This document shows, in pieces, positions 1 to 7,444 of a stretch of 64,000 nt of DNA. Made by a program: the position numbers and the translations under genes. Origin of the DNA: Flammeovirgaceae bacterium 311 (lineage in GTDB: Bacteria > Bacteroidota > Bacteroidia > Cytophagales > Cyclobacteriaceae); NCBI GenBank assembly GCA_000597885.1, contig CP004371.1:2744501-2808500 (forward strand), written 5' to 3'. Each line of letters begins with the position of its first letter. The stretch's first letter is position 1. The notes beneath the pieces were generated by a model. That model was not told where the DNA came from. It did not search any database and saw nothing but the letters and a program-made list of their open reading frames with translations.

Positions 1-452
1 CAGAAAATGTAAGCCAGGTACCAGAGGTGATGCCAGCTGAAATTTCCCTCCGGATAGGATTGCAGCTCCAAAACACTGGGATAGAAAGAAATGAAGCTGT
101 AGGTATAGCCCTGGGTGAGGCGCTCCAAATACACCTGTGGCGGTACAATCACGAGCATTCCAAAGAGCAAAGGCAGCAGTATACGCTTTAGTCTATCTTT
201 GGCAAATACAGCAGTACTGCGATACCCCATAGCAAAATAAACCCCCACCCCCGAGATGAGAAAGAGCAGCGACATACGCCACTGCCCCAGAAAGAGCATA
301 GGCCACTCCATCACTTTGCTTAGCTCATTGTTTTTTACATGCCACTCCCAGCTTACAAAGAACATCCCGGTGTGGTAAAAGATCAGGAGTGAAAAGGCTA
401 ACACCCGTAGCCAGTCAAATTCGTAACGTCTGATTTTTTGTTGCTGTGCCAT
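1..452 (-). CDS. Acyltransferase family 3 membrane protein, partial (C-terminus outside window)
   Basis: Read on the minus strand from the ATG at 450-452, the frame stays open to the window edge (150 codons). The protein starts with a short charged stretch, then FDWLRVLAF and FYHTG motifs, and later a WHHLWYL motif. This pattern is typical of the integral-membrane acyltransferase 3 (OpgC-like) family, which transfers acyl groups to glycans or other carbohydrates at the inner membrane. At least three hydrophobic segments are visible in the part present. The C-terminal half is missing only because the window ends. The family call is by recognition; the substrate cannot be told. It lies downstream of the AraC-type gene on the same strand with an 87-nt gap, so co-transcription is possible but not shown. 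Confidence 0.8.
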   Translation of the reverse strand, partial: MAQQQKIRRYEFDWLRVLAFSLLIFYHTGMFFVSWEWHVKNNELSKVMEWPMLFLGQWRMSLLFLISGVGVYFAMGYRSTAVFAKDRLKRILLPLLFGMLVIVPPQVYLERLTQGYTYSFISFYPSVLELQSYPEGNFSWHHLWYLAYIF

Positions 453-539
453 ATCCTTTTTTTCACCAAAGGAAGGCACCAGGGGTGGTCTATGTAAACT
501 CTGCCGGCCGGTTAGGTGTGCTAGTTTATAAGGCAGCAC

Positions 540-1703
540 TCACAGCACTGCTGTTTTCTTATACGCTCCGGGGGTAGTACCTGCAAATTTCTTGAAAGCA
601 GCATTGAAAGCCGATTTAGAGAGGTATCCCGTCATTTCAGCTACTTCTTCTATTTTAAGATGATTTTTGGCAGGATCTGACAGGATTGCCTTTGCTTCTG
701 CAATACGCAGCTGGCCCACGTATTCAAAAAAGCTGTTGCCAAGGCTTTCGTTAAGCACCTGCGAAAGATAATGTGGAGTGGTGTTAAGCTGCTTGGCCAG
801 CAAAGCCAGATTCACGGAGGGCTGCAGGTAAAACTTTGTCTGTACGGCAGCTTCCAGTTTCTCCAGCAGTTCCTGTCTGCTGCTGTCTGTAAGGGTCGAC
901 TTTTCGTATTTCACCTGCACTACCGGCTGAAAGAATGCTGAATTAGTCAACATTTTATAGCTGATCAGGAAGAGCTGCAGGGTTAGAAAGGTAGCCAGCA
1001 GGTGGTCGCCCAGATCATTCTTATAACTAAAACGTACCAACACATATAAAAAAACGGCTACGCTGAAAAAGCCTGTGAGCAGCTTTATCCAGGATAGGAA
1101 ATAAGGATTTTTGTTCGTGCCGGATCTGTGCTGTTTTGCCCACCATAACGATGCGCCCAGGTAAAGGCTAAAGTGCAGCAGGGTTAAATAATCCAGGTTT
1201 CTTCTGATGTATAAGGGATCTACAGGAAAACTGTGTTCCACTGGCGGCCTGGGCAACTCCGGATGAAAGGCATCCAGAAATGCAATGTACTTCACTGCAT
1301 TACCTTCCAGCAGGAACAGGAGATGGTATGAAAAATACAGCACGAAAGGCATAAAGTGCAGCCAGTCCTTCTTCCTGAAATGCGCTCCGCCCATGCTCCT
1401 GATGAGCAAAAAAATAAGCGGACCAATCACAAAATTAAGGGGTTCGGTAAAATCTACCAGGAAAAGAGTCCGGGTCATCAAACCTGTGTATCCCAGAAAA
1501 ATGTCCAGCACCAGCAGTGCGCAGGAGAGTGACAGAAAAGCCAGGATAAGGTTATGATATGGCTGCTGCCTGGGCTTTGACGCCAGGAGGACGAATAGCA
1601 GGAAGCCCTGTACTATTCCCGTCAGGAGAATAGCCACAAACAAATCAAACCTGAAAAAGTCCTGTACTGGAGGCATGCTTTGCAGCTCTAATTTTTTCCG
1701 CAT
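540..1703 (-). CDS. Membrane-anchored AraC-family transcriptional regulator
   Basis: The 387-residue protein has about seven hydrophobic helices in residues 15-255, a linker, and a C-terminal AraC/XylS helix-turn-helix domain (about 285-385). The domain includes the second-helix signature EVAEMTGYLSKSAFNAAFKK and the ending TTPGAY. Such 7TM-AraC proteins are common in Bacteroidota and are thought to sense an envelope signal while bound to the inner membrane; the signal here is unknown. The ATG at 1703 is followed by a second in-frame ATG nine codons later, and either could be used. A good promoter (TAAATTTG with 19-bp spacing to CTTT) sits at 1741-1771. The target may be the acyltransferase gene downstream or the outer-membrane gene opposite, but this is only positional inference. 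Confidence 0.85.
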   Translation of the reverse strand: MRKKLELQSMPPVQDFFRFDLFVAILLTGIVQGFLLFVLLASKPRQQPYHNLILAFLSLSCALLVLDIFLGYTGLMTRTLFLVDFTEPLNFVIGPLIFLLIRSMGGAHFRKKDWLHFMPFVLYFSYHLLFLLEGNAVKYIAFLDAFHPELPRPPVEHSFPVDPLYIRRNLDYLTLLHFSLYLGASLWWAKQHRSGTNKNPYFLSWIKLLTGFFSVAVFLYVLVRFSYKNDLGDHLLATFLTLQLFLISYKMLTNSAFFQPVVQVKYEKSTLTDSSRQELLEKLEAAVQTKFYLQPSVNLALLAKQLNTTPHYLSQVLNESLGNSFFEYVGQLRIAEAKAILSDPAKNHLKIEEVAEMTGYLSKSAFNAAFKKFAGTTPGAYKKTAVL

Positions 1704-1740
1704 TTATCAGGCATGGGAACGCCTGAAATCGCATCAAAAA

Positions 1741-1771
1741 CAAATTTATTATTTTCAGCCTCCTTTTAAAG
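1741..1771 (-). promoter_or_regulatory. Bacteroidota-type promoter for the AraC gene
   Basis: On the minus strand the -7 element TAAATTTG (1741-1748) fits TAnnTTTG exactly, and CTTT (1768-1771) lies 19 bp upstream at the -33 position. Predicted transcription starts about 30 nt before the ATG at 1703. Confidence 0.5.
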
Positions 1772-1810
1772 CGGTTTGTAGCGCTTTTTCAAGCGTTCGT
1801 ATAAATTATT

Positions 1811-1841
1811 TTTCGCTTGTATGATAAGTGAAATAGTTTTG
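1811..1841 (+). promoter_or_regulatory. Candidate promoter for the outer-membrane barrel gene
   Basis: TTTC at 1811-1814, a 19-bp spacer and TAGTTTTG at 1834-1841 fit the TTTG-N19-TAnnTTTG pattern with one mismatch. It would give a leader of about 160 nt before the gene at 2011. That leader contains a short perfect hairpin (CATCCG-TGAA-CGGATG, 1951-1966). A weaker -7-like box, TATATTTT (1986-1993), lies closer to the start. The remaining 1704-2010 sequence holds no gene I can support. Confidence 0.35.
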
Positions 1842-2010
1842 TGAGCAAAAAAATGATAAATCTGTTTTATTCGTTAACACCATAGGAGATCTTAAAAATT
1901 GAAAAGCTATTTCTGAAAGCATCCAACAGGAGTAGGAAAATCATAGTGATCATCCGTGAACGGATGTGTAAACTGGCCGTATACTTATATTTTTTAAACC
2001 TGAATTTTTT

Positions 2011-2616
2011 ATGAAGACACTATCAACTCTTCTGTTCTGTATTGTTCTTATCCTGGGCTCAAACACAGTACAAGCCCAGCAGTATTTTATGTTAGGCCCC
2101 AAAGCAGCATTCAGTGTAAACCGCTTTGAGGATCTGCGCACAGACGACAACATTACTTTTGACAGTTTCCAGACGGTATCTGCCGGCCTGTTTGGCAGGG
2201 TAAACCTGGGGAGACTGTATGTGCAGCCAGAAATTTATTTCCTGGTGAAGGGGGCCAATTATAACCTGTTAGGAACAACACGGGAAACTGGCAAAATACG
2301 CCTTCGCACTTTCGAATCTCCGATATTGCTGGGTTACTACCTGGCAAGATCAGAAACCCTTAACCTGCGGGTAATGGCCGGACCGGTCTTTAACCTGTAC
2401 ACAAAAGAATCTACTAACGATCTAAATGTAACTGACCCCAACCGCTATGATTTTGACAGAAACGTAAACAGCCTGCAGTTTGGCGTTGGAGCAGATTTAT
2501 TAATGTTTACCCTGGATGCCCGCTATGAATACGGATTATCCAGACTGAACAGGGAATTAGGAGTAAGGGCTAACCAGCTTATCTTTGCTGTCGGGTACAA
2601 ACTTTTTGAACGTTAG
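2011..2616 (+). CDS. PorT-like outer-membrane beta-barrel protein
   Basis: The 201-residue protein begins with a clean signal peptide (about residues 1-22, ending VQAQQ). It continues with alternating polar/hydrophobic strands typical of the small 8-10 stranded barrels grouped as outer membrane protein beta-barrel domain 2 (PorT family). Visible signs are repeated aromatic-ended strands such as LYVQPEIYFLV, and a C-terminus (FAVGYKLFER) in which a strand rich in aromatics closes the barrel. No enzymatic motif is present. It stands alone on the plus strand. Its function is unknown beyond a likely structural or secretion-associated role at the outer membrane. Confidence 0.75.
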   Translation: MKTLSTLLFCIVLILGSNTVQAQQYFMLGPKAAFSVNRFEDLRTDDNITFDSFQTVSAGLFGRVNLGRLYVQPEIYFLVKGANYNLLGTTRETGKIRLRTFESPILLGYYLARSETLNLRVMAGPVFNLYTKESTNDLNVTDPNRYDFDRNVNSLQFGVGADLLMFTLDARYEYGLSRLNRELGVRANQLIFAVGYKLFER

Positions 2617-2639
2617 GATTATCTTTTAACGGATACTTT

Positions 2640-2647
2640 TAAATTTG
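2640..2647 (+). promoter_or_regulatory. -7 promoter element upstream of the CPBP protease gene
   Basis: TAAATTTG matches TAnnTTTG exactly, but the expected -33 position (2617-2620, GATT) is poor. If used, transcription starts near 2653, almost on top of the upstream ATG at 2657. That argues for translation from the ATG at 2756. Confidence 0.35.
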
Positions 2648-2755
2648 TGAGGCCTGTTGTTAAGGCACGATATTGAGCAGACCAGCCTCCAGCCCCTATG
2701 GTTAAGCTGCAGGCAAGGCCAGACGATCATGCCATTCATATCTCTCACTTTACAA

Positions 2756-3514
2756 ATGAAGCTCCACATAAAGATTGGACTTACTCTTTTTGTGGCTGGT
2801 TTTACAGGCATCCTTAGCCTGCTCACCATGCCTTTTGCCTCTGATGCCATTCCGCCAGAGCTACTTGCCGGCTACTCAGAAATAAGCCTGCGCCTCCTAA
2901 GTACGATCAATCCACTGATATTACTGACTGTGGCAACAGTTTTGGGCACTATCCTTTATCCAAAGGTATCTCGTCTGAGGGCACCTGCCCTGGAATTAAT
3001 TTTGAGATCGGGTGCTGACAGCTGGCAGAAAATTATCGCACAGCAGGCAAAAAGCGGGCTGATGGGCGGTATTATAGCAGGTGCGGCTGTTATTGTACTG
3101 GAAGCCCTGTTTAAGCCGCATTTACCGCTGGAGTTTACACAGCTTCCTGCCCAGCATCAGCCTAATATAGCAGTGCGGCTGCTGTATGGCGGTATTACAG
3201 AAGAAGTAATGCTAAGGTTTGGCCTGATGACCTTATTAGCCTGGGCGCTGGCAAAGCTAAGCCGTACAGTCAATCCTGTTTCCATGTGGATAGCCATTTT
3301 ACTGGCGGCTATTATGTTTGCAGCTGCTCACCTGCCAATTGTTTTTGTAAAGGTGCCTGAGGTAACAGGCCTGCTGATCTTTTACATCCTGCTTGGAAAT
3401 TCAGTAGCAGGCATCATATATGGCTGGCTCTACTGGAAAAGAGGGTTGGAAGCTGCCATCATCGCGCATATGGTTACACATTTAGTAATATTGGGGGTAA
3501 GTGCTATGAGTTAA
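2756..3514 (+). CDS. CPBP-family intramembrane metalloprotease (CAAX protease/Abi)
   Basis: The frame is open from an ATG at 2657. However, the 33 residues before Met 2756 are soluble-looking and lie next to the predicted transcription start, so I chose the start MKLHIKIGL (252 residues). Multiple membrane helices are present. The family's catalytic motifs are complete: TEEVMLRFG (Glu149, Glu150, Arg154 in this numbering), FAAAHLP (His192) and a third conserved segment ending in IIAHMVTH (His238). CPBP enzymes cleave within the membrane and act in prenyl-protein processing, bacteriocin immunity or regulated proteolysis; the substrate here is unknown. The stop codon lies inside a 15-bp perfect hairpin. 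Confidence 0.85.
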   Translation: MKLHIKIGLTLFVAGFTGILSLLTMPFASDAIPPELLAGYSEISLRLLSTINPLILLTVATVLGTILYPKVSRLRAPALELILRSGADSWQKIIAQQAKSGLMGGIIAGAAVIVLEALFKPHLPLEFTQLPAQHQPNIAVRLLYGGITEEVMLRFGLMTLLAWALAKLSRTVNPVSMWIAILLAAIMFAAAHLPIVFVKVPEVTGLLIFYILLGNSVAGIIYGWLYWKRGLEAAIIAHMVTHLVILGVSAMS

Positions 3515-3537
3515 TGCTGTGGGCATTAACTCATAGC
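3503..3537. repeat. 15-bp perfect inverted repeat spanning the CPBP stop codon
   Basis: GCTATGAGTTAATGC (3503-3517) and its exact reverse complement (3523-3537) are separated by TGTGG. The last codons and the TAA of the CPBP gene are in the left arm. There is no U-tract, so it may stabilise the mRNA end rather than terminate transcription; a separate terminator follows at 3580. Confidence 0.6.
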
Positions 3538-3579
3538 AAGAAAAAGGAGCTCTGAAACATGGCCATACAAGCAATAAAA

Positions 3580-3611
3580 AAAACAGGCCTGATGGTTACC
3601 AGGCCTGTTTT
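3580..3611. terminator. Bidirectional terminator between CPBP and GMC genes
   Basis: AAAACAGGCCTG (3580-3591) pairs perfectly with CAGGCCTGTTTT (3600-3611) around an 8-nt loop. It has A-rich and T-rich flanks, so it can serve both convergent genes. Confidence 0.8.
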
Positions 3612-3671
3612 CTGTTTCGGAATTAATTCTTTCTTATTGCTGCTGTTTAGTGATTCCTGATCAGAAAGTAA

Positions 3672-5384
3672 CTAAACATTCTGCTTTTTAAGCTCCTTTA
3701 CAGCATAATCTACAGCCCGGGCTGCCAATGCCATGTAGGTAAGCGAGGGATTTTGTGTGGCCGTAGAGGTCATACAGGCACCATCAGTGACGAATACATT
3801 TTTGCAGGCATGCAGCTGGTTCCATTTGTTGAGCAGGGAGGTTTTGGGATCATGCCCCATGCGAACACCACCCATTTCGTGAATATCCAGACCGGGCGCC
3901 TGTTTAGAATCCCTGGCCTGAATATTGGTAAAGCCGGCATTGGTGAACATCTCCGTCATCTGCTCTATGTAATCCTTAACCATTTTCTCATCATTATCGT
4001 CATAATCGATAGAGATTTTGAGCTGCGGAATACCAAAGGGATCCTTATTTGAGCTATCGAGCGCTACGTAGTTAGTCTCTTTGGGAATGGTTTCGCCCAT
4101 CATGTGAGAACCCACACGCCAGCCACCCAATTGCGGGTTATGCAGGCTTTCTTTCAGGCTTACACCCATCCCATCGCGGCTGGAGTTTGATACCCGGCTG
4201 GCATTGAAACCTGCCGCATAGCCACGCAGAAAATCCGTTTCCTGTTTGTACACATTACGGAAGCGCGGAATATACGGACTGTTTGGCCTGCGGCCTTCGG
4301 TGGTAGTATCCAGGTGGCCATCGTACTCGGCAGAAACCCTTGCCCGGTAATTATGGAAAGCCACGTATTTGCCCATGATGCCATTATCGTTGCCTAATCC
4401 GTTAGGGAAACGACTGGAAGTAGAATTCAGCAGGATCAGGTTGGTATTGAGCGCAGCTGCATTTACAAAGATGATGTTGGCATAATACTCCATCTCCTCC
4501 TTTGTGTTTGCATCGATCACGCGCACGCCGGTTGCCTTGCCTTTTTGCTCATCGTAAATAATGGAATGTACCACAGAATGGGGGCGCAGGGTCATGAGGC
4601 CTGTTTTAGCCGCCCATGGCAGGGTAGAAGCATTGCTGCTGAAGTATCCCCCAAACGGGCAGCCCCGCTCACACAGGGTACGGTGCTGGCATTGTGCACG
4701 CCCCTGCTCCAGGTGGATTGGCTGCGGCTTGGTAATATGCGCCGCCCGTCCTATGATCACCTGGCGGTCTTTGTATTTTTTAGCAACTTGTCCCTGAAAA
4801 TGGCTTTCCACGCAGTTCAGCTCATGTGGGGGCAGAAATTCGCCATCGGGCAGCTGCGGTATACCATCCTTGTTACCACTGATACCGGCAAACTTCTCTA
4901 CATAGCTGTACCAGGGTGCCAGGTCGGCATAGCGGATGGGCCAGTCTACAGCAAAGCCATCACGGGCAGGTCCGTCAAAATCAAAGTCGCTCCAGCGCTG
5001 GGTCTGGCGGGCCCAGAGCAGCGATTTACCCCCTACCTGGTAACCCCGGATCCAGTCGAAGGGCTTTTCCTGCACATAGGGATGCTCCTGATCTTTTACA
5101 AAGAAGTGCTCAGTACCCTCATAAAATGCATAGCACTTGCTCACGATAGGATTGGCTTTGCGTACCTCCAGCGGCAGCTGGCCACGGTGGTCAAACTCCC
5201 ACTGATTCTTGGATGCAGTCGGGTAATCTACATTATGTTTTACATCGCCTCCGCGCTCCAGTACCAGGGTTTTAAGCCCGTGGCCGGTAAGTTCCTTGGC
5301 TGCCCAGCCACCACTGATCCCCGATCCTATCACAATTGCGTCAAACGTTCTCTGCTTCGCTGAATCTCCGTTAATATTTGCCAT
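3672..5384 (-). CDS. GMC-family FAD-dependent dehydrogenase, catalytic subunit with probable 3Fe-4S motif
   Basis: The 570-residue protein has an N-terminal FAD-binding Rossmann motif (GSGISGG, residues 20-26), the GMC middle region, and the GMC C-terminal active-site segment (HEMGGVRMG, then NPSLTYMALAARA). Residues 232, 238 and 242 form C-x5-C-x3-C. The same spacing was reported to hold a 3Fe-4S cluster in the catalytic subunit of direct-electron-transfer FAD glucose dehydrogenase. There is no signal peptide of its own. The gene lies 6 nt downstream of the small-subunit gene, whose product carries a twin-arginine-like leader, so export as a pre-folded complex is likely. Inference: a periplasmic sugar or alcohol dehydrogenase passing electrons to a cytochrome. 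No cytochrome subunit gene is adjacent, and the substrate is unknown. Confidence 0.88.
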   Translation of the reverse strand: MANINGDSAKQRTFDAIVIGSGISGGWAAKELTGHGLKTLVLERGGDVKHNVDYPTASKNQWEFDHRGQLPLEVRKANPIVSKCYAFYEGTEHFFVKDQEHPYVQEKPFDWIRGYQVGGKSLLWARQTQRWSDFDFDGPARDGFAVDWPIRYADLAPWYSYVEKFAGISGNKDGIPQLPDGEFLPPHELNCVESHFQGQVAKKYKDRQVIIGRAAHITKPQPIHLEQGRAQCQHRTLCERGCPFGGYFSSNASTLPWAAKTGLMTLRPHSVVHSIIYDEQKGKATGVRVIDANTKEEMEYYANIIFVNAAALNTNLILLNSTSSRFPNGLGNDNGIMGKYVAFHNYRARVSAEYDGHLDTTTEGRRPNSPYIPRFRNVYKQETDFLRGYAAGFNASRVSNSSRDGMGVSLKESLHNPQLGGWRVGSHMMGETIPKETNYVALDSSNKDPFGIPQLKISIDYDDNDEKMVKDYIEQMTEMFTNAGFTNIQARDSKQAPGLDIHEMGGVRMGHDPKTSLLNKWNQLHACKNVFVTDGACMTSTATQNPSLTYMALAARAVDYAVKELKKQNV

Positions 5385-5390
5385 GGTTTG

Positions 5391-5933
5391 TTAAGAAAGG
5401 GGGGTTGATGCTTGTACCGGAACACAACCGTGGTAACGGCCGGGTACCATTTCGTATTTGGTGATATGGGTCATCACGTATTCTGAAGTCATGTAACCCT
5501 GAATGGCGAGGCCTTTAACAAGGCCGAAGAAATCTTTCTGAACTTCCTCTTCGGAAAGGCTCATCTGCTCCAGAACAGCAGTTCTTTCGGCAGGGCTGCA
5601 TGCTGTAAATGACTGTTTGTATTTCTCGTTGGCAAGCTTATCTACTTTGTCCAGCCCTTTTACCAGGGCATGCTGTGCATCTTCCTCAAAGCAGTCGGCC
5701 ACCATTTTATGAATGTACGCGTGCACTTTCAGTTCTTTGGCCCCCGGGGTGTCGGTAGCGGGGATAAGCGTTTCCACGATTTCTGCCAGCAGGCCTTCCT
5801 GTTTAGCAGATAAAAGCGGATCTGTTGCCTGAACCGCGGTTTCCTTCCAGCCGGTAGTATCGCAGCCTGGCAGTACCAACAGGCCTGCAGCGACAAAGGC
5901 CAGGTTTTTCAGCGCTATTCGTCTATTCATCAA
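5391..5933 (-). CDS. Gluconate 2-dehydrogenase subunit 3 family protein (small subunit, Tat-type leader)
   Basis: The 180-residue protein begins MMNRRIALKN, with a twin arginine followed by a hydrophobic stretch and LPGC (Cys24). This looks like a Tat signal that may end as a lipoprotein, although Pro at -2 is not a classic lipobox residue. The rest matches the Gluconate_2-dh3 family: a helical protein of usual length with the conserved opening AEIVETLIPATDTPGAKEL. In known FAD-GDH-type complexes this subunit chaperones and co-exports the GMC subunit. It is the first gene of the two-gene operon; the 6-nt spacing to the GMC gene supports co-translation. Confidence 0.85.
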   Translation of the reverse strand: MMNRRIALKNLAFVAAGLLVLPGCDTTGWKETAVQATDPLLSAKQEGLLAEIVETLIPATDTPGAKELKVHAYIHKMVADCFEEDAQHALVKGLDKVDKLANEKYKQSFTACSPAERTAVLEQMSLSEEEVQKDFFGLVKGLAIQGYMTSEYVMTHITKYEMVPGRYHGCVPVQASTPLS

Positions 5934-6500
5934 AATGTAAGGGTTTTAAGATCAATGTCAGAAGTTCAAGCCTCCTTAACTTTCTTAGGTTCCTGCTGAG
6001 ACTTCTAAAGCTAACAAACAAGATACGCAAAAAACGGCCATTCCCGAAAAATCGTTCTCTCCCACCGCTTATTTGTAATATTTTTCAGTTGTTTTTACAA
6101 AGCTTTCAACCAAACATGCTGCTTTTACGCTACCTGGTAAACCGAATCTTTATCCATAAACATAGCATAACGCCTGAAGATAATGTAAAGCAGCACCTCA
6201 AGCCTTATATGGCAGAGCAGTCATCAACCCCTTAACAAAACCCTGATGCTGAAAGCACTGTCTGCTGCCGCAAGCCCACCCCCTGCAAAAACAGCTCCTT
6301 CCTGCTGTTAAAACGCTTGCAGGACCCTGCAGGAGCCTTAGCTGCCTGATTTACAACAAAATCAGAGCCCCTTTTTTCCCTCTTTAAAATTGATAAGAAT
6401 CACTACTCTGGTTGATTTTAATCATCGGGTCTGCATCGCTTGATACCTTCTTTTACTGCAATGAAAAACAGCAGAGATCCTCAGAAAGTAACACGTATAG
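5934..6500. other. Intergenic region with no supported gene
   Basis: The 567 nt between the dehydrogenase operon and the NmrA remnant hold no convincing gene. A 39-codon frame begins at 6116 (MLLLRYLVNR...) and ends at 6235, but I see no promoter, ribosome site or family support for it. The upstream part presumably contains the dehydrogenase promoter, though no clean TAnnTTTG is visible on the minus strand. Confidence 0.4.
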
Positions 6501-6797
6501 AGCAACACAAAAAAGCACCTTAATAAAGCCTACACCATTATTGGCAATGAGCTGCTGAATTTTGGTGAGGTAGCCGGTATGTTATTTGCAGCACTGGATA
6601 AACCCATTAGCTTTATCAGTCCCTCTCCAATCATGTTCTTTCTTGCTAAAAGAAAAGCAGGCTTTCCCACAGCTTTCATTTTGGTGATGATCATGCTCCA
6701 CTACCTGCCCAGGTACCAGAAACCGCCCTGCATCAGCCAGGAGCTGAGCAGACTTACAGGAGAAGAACCCGCTTCACTGGCCGGCTTCATTCAATAG
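6501..6797 (+). pseudogene. C-terminal remnant of an NmrA/SDR-type NAD(P)-binding protein
   Basis: The frame is open from just after a TAG at 6498-6500 to 6797. It encodes about 98 residues ending in FIQ and shares the C-terminal pattern of NmrA-like SDR proteins: KAYTIIGNELLNFGEVA, then a segment with LDKPISFISPSP, a helical stretch, and SRLTGEEPASLAGFI. The N-terminal Rossmann half, including any GxxGxxG motif, is absent upstream, and the only ATG lies well inside the conserved part (6579). The simplest reading is a decayed or truncated gene. A small expressed protein from 6579 (72 residues) cannot be excluded but would lack the cofactor site. Confidence 0.7.
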
Positions 6798-6847
6798 CAT
6801 ACAAAATTTTGGAAATCTCCCTTAACTTTACCCGCACAGTAAAATGT

Positions 6848-7345
6848 ATGACAGAGGTTATCCAAGCAGACAGCACACATTTCTCCACCATCAGGAATAT
6901 TGCTTTACAAACCTGGCCCCCCACCTTTGGGGATATTCTAAGCGGAGCGCAAATTGAATACATGCTGGAAATGATGTACAGCATCCCTGCCTTACAGGAG
7001 CAGGTAAACCAAAAAGGCCACACCTTTATTCTTGTAAGCGAAGAGGAAGCTTTTCTGGGTTTTGCCTCCTACGAACTCAACTACCAGGGGCAGCCAAAAA
7101 CAAAAATTCACAAAATCTATGTATTGCCTGCGGCACATGGTAAGGGTCTGGGCAAAGTGCTGATAGACCACATCCGTGAGGTTGCTTTAGCGCACTGCAA
7201 CCCAACCCTCACCCTGAATGTGAACAGGTACAACAGAGCCGTTCAGTTTTATGAAAGAATTGGGTTTACAATGGTAGGAAAGGAAGATATCTCCATCGGC
7301 AACGGATACCTGATGGAAGATTATATCATGGAAAAAACACTTTAG
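6848..7345 (+). CDS. GNAT-family N-acetyltransferase
   Basis: The product is 165 residues from the ATG at 6848. The frame extends to 6809, but those residues do not look like family sequence. The GNAT fold is clear: an N-terminal variable part, beta4 with KIHKIYVLPAAHGKGLGKVLIDH (acetyl-CoA binding motif A, Gly-rich loop around residues 105-112), and motif B with LNVNRYNRAVQFYERIGF. The overall pattern resembles PaiA-like polyamine/small-molecule acetyltransferases, but the substrate cannot be assigned. A -7-like box, TAACTTTA, lies just before the start. The gene is convergent with the large ThuA gene across a shared terminator. Confidence 0.85.
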   Translation: MTEVIQADSTHFSTIRNIALQTWPPTFGDILSGAQIEYMLEMMYSIPALQEQVNQKGHTFILVSEEEAFLGFASYELNYQGQPKTKIHKIYVLPAAHGKGLGKVLIDHIREVALAHCNPTLTLNVNRYNRAVQFYERIGFTMVGKEDISIGNGYLMEDYIMEKTL

Positions 7346-7393
7346 CGTATAACAGCTGCCTGCCACTCATCTAAAGTCACTGCAGCATAAAAA

Positions 7394-7424
7394 AGAGGAG
7401 TAACCAATCATTGATTACTCCTCT
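7394..7424. terminator. Bidirectional terminator between GNAT and ThuA genes
   Basis: AGAGGAGTAA (7394-7403) and TTACTCCTCT (7415-7424) form a perfect 10-bp stem with an 11-nt loop. An A-run precedes it, acting as the T-run for the minus strand. Confidence 0.65.
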
Positions 7425-7444
7425 CCCTGTTACCTTCATGAATA

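Noticed and set aside
4545-5363. Long plus-strand frame opposite the GMC gene
   Set aside because: It is the mirror of a gene with clear FAD and active-site motifs; the opposite frame has no domain and is explained by codon bias.
6116-6235. 39-codon frame in the 5934-6500 gap
   Set aside because: No promoter, no ribosome site, no hydrophobic or other ordered pattern strong enough to support a gene.
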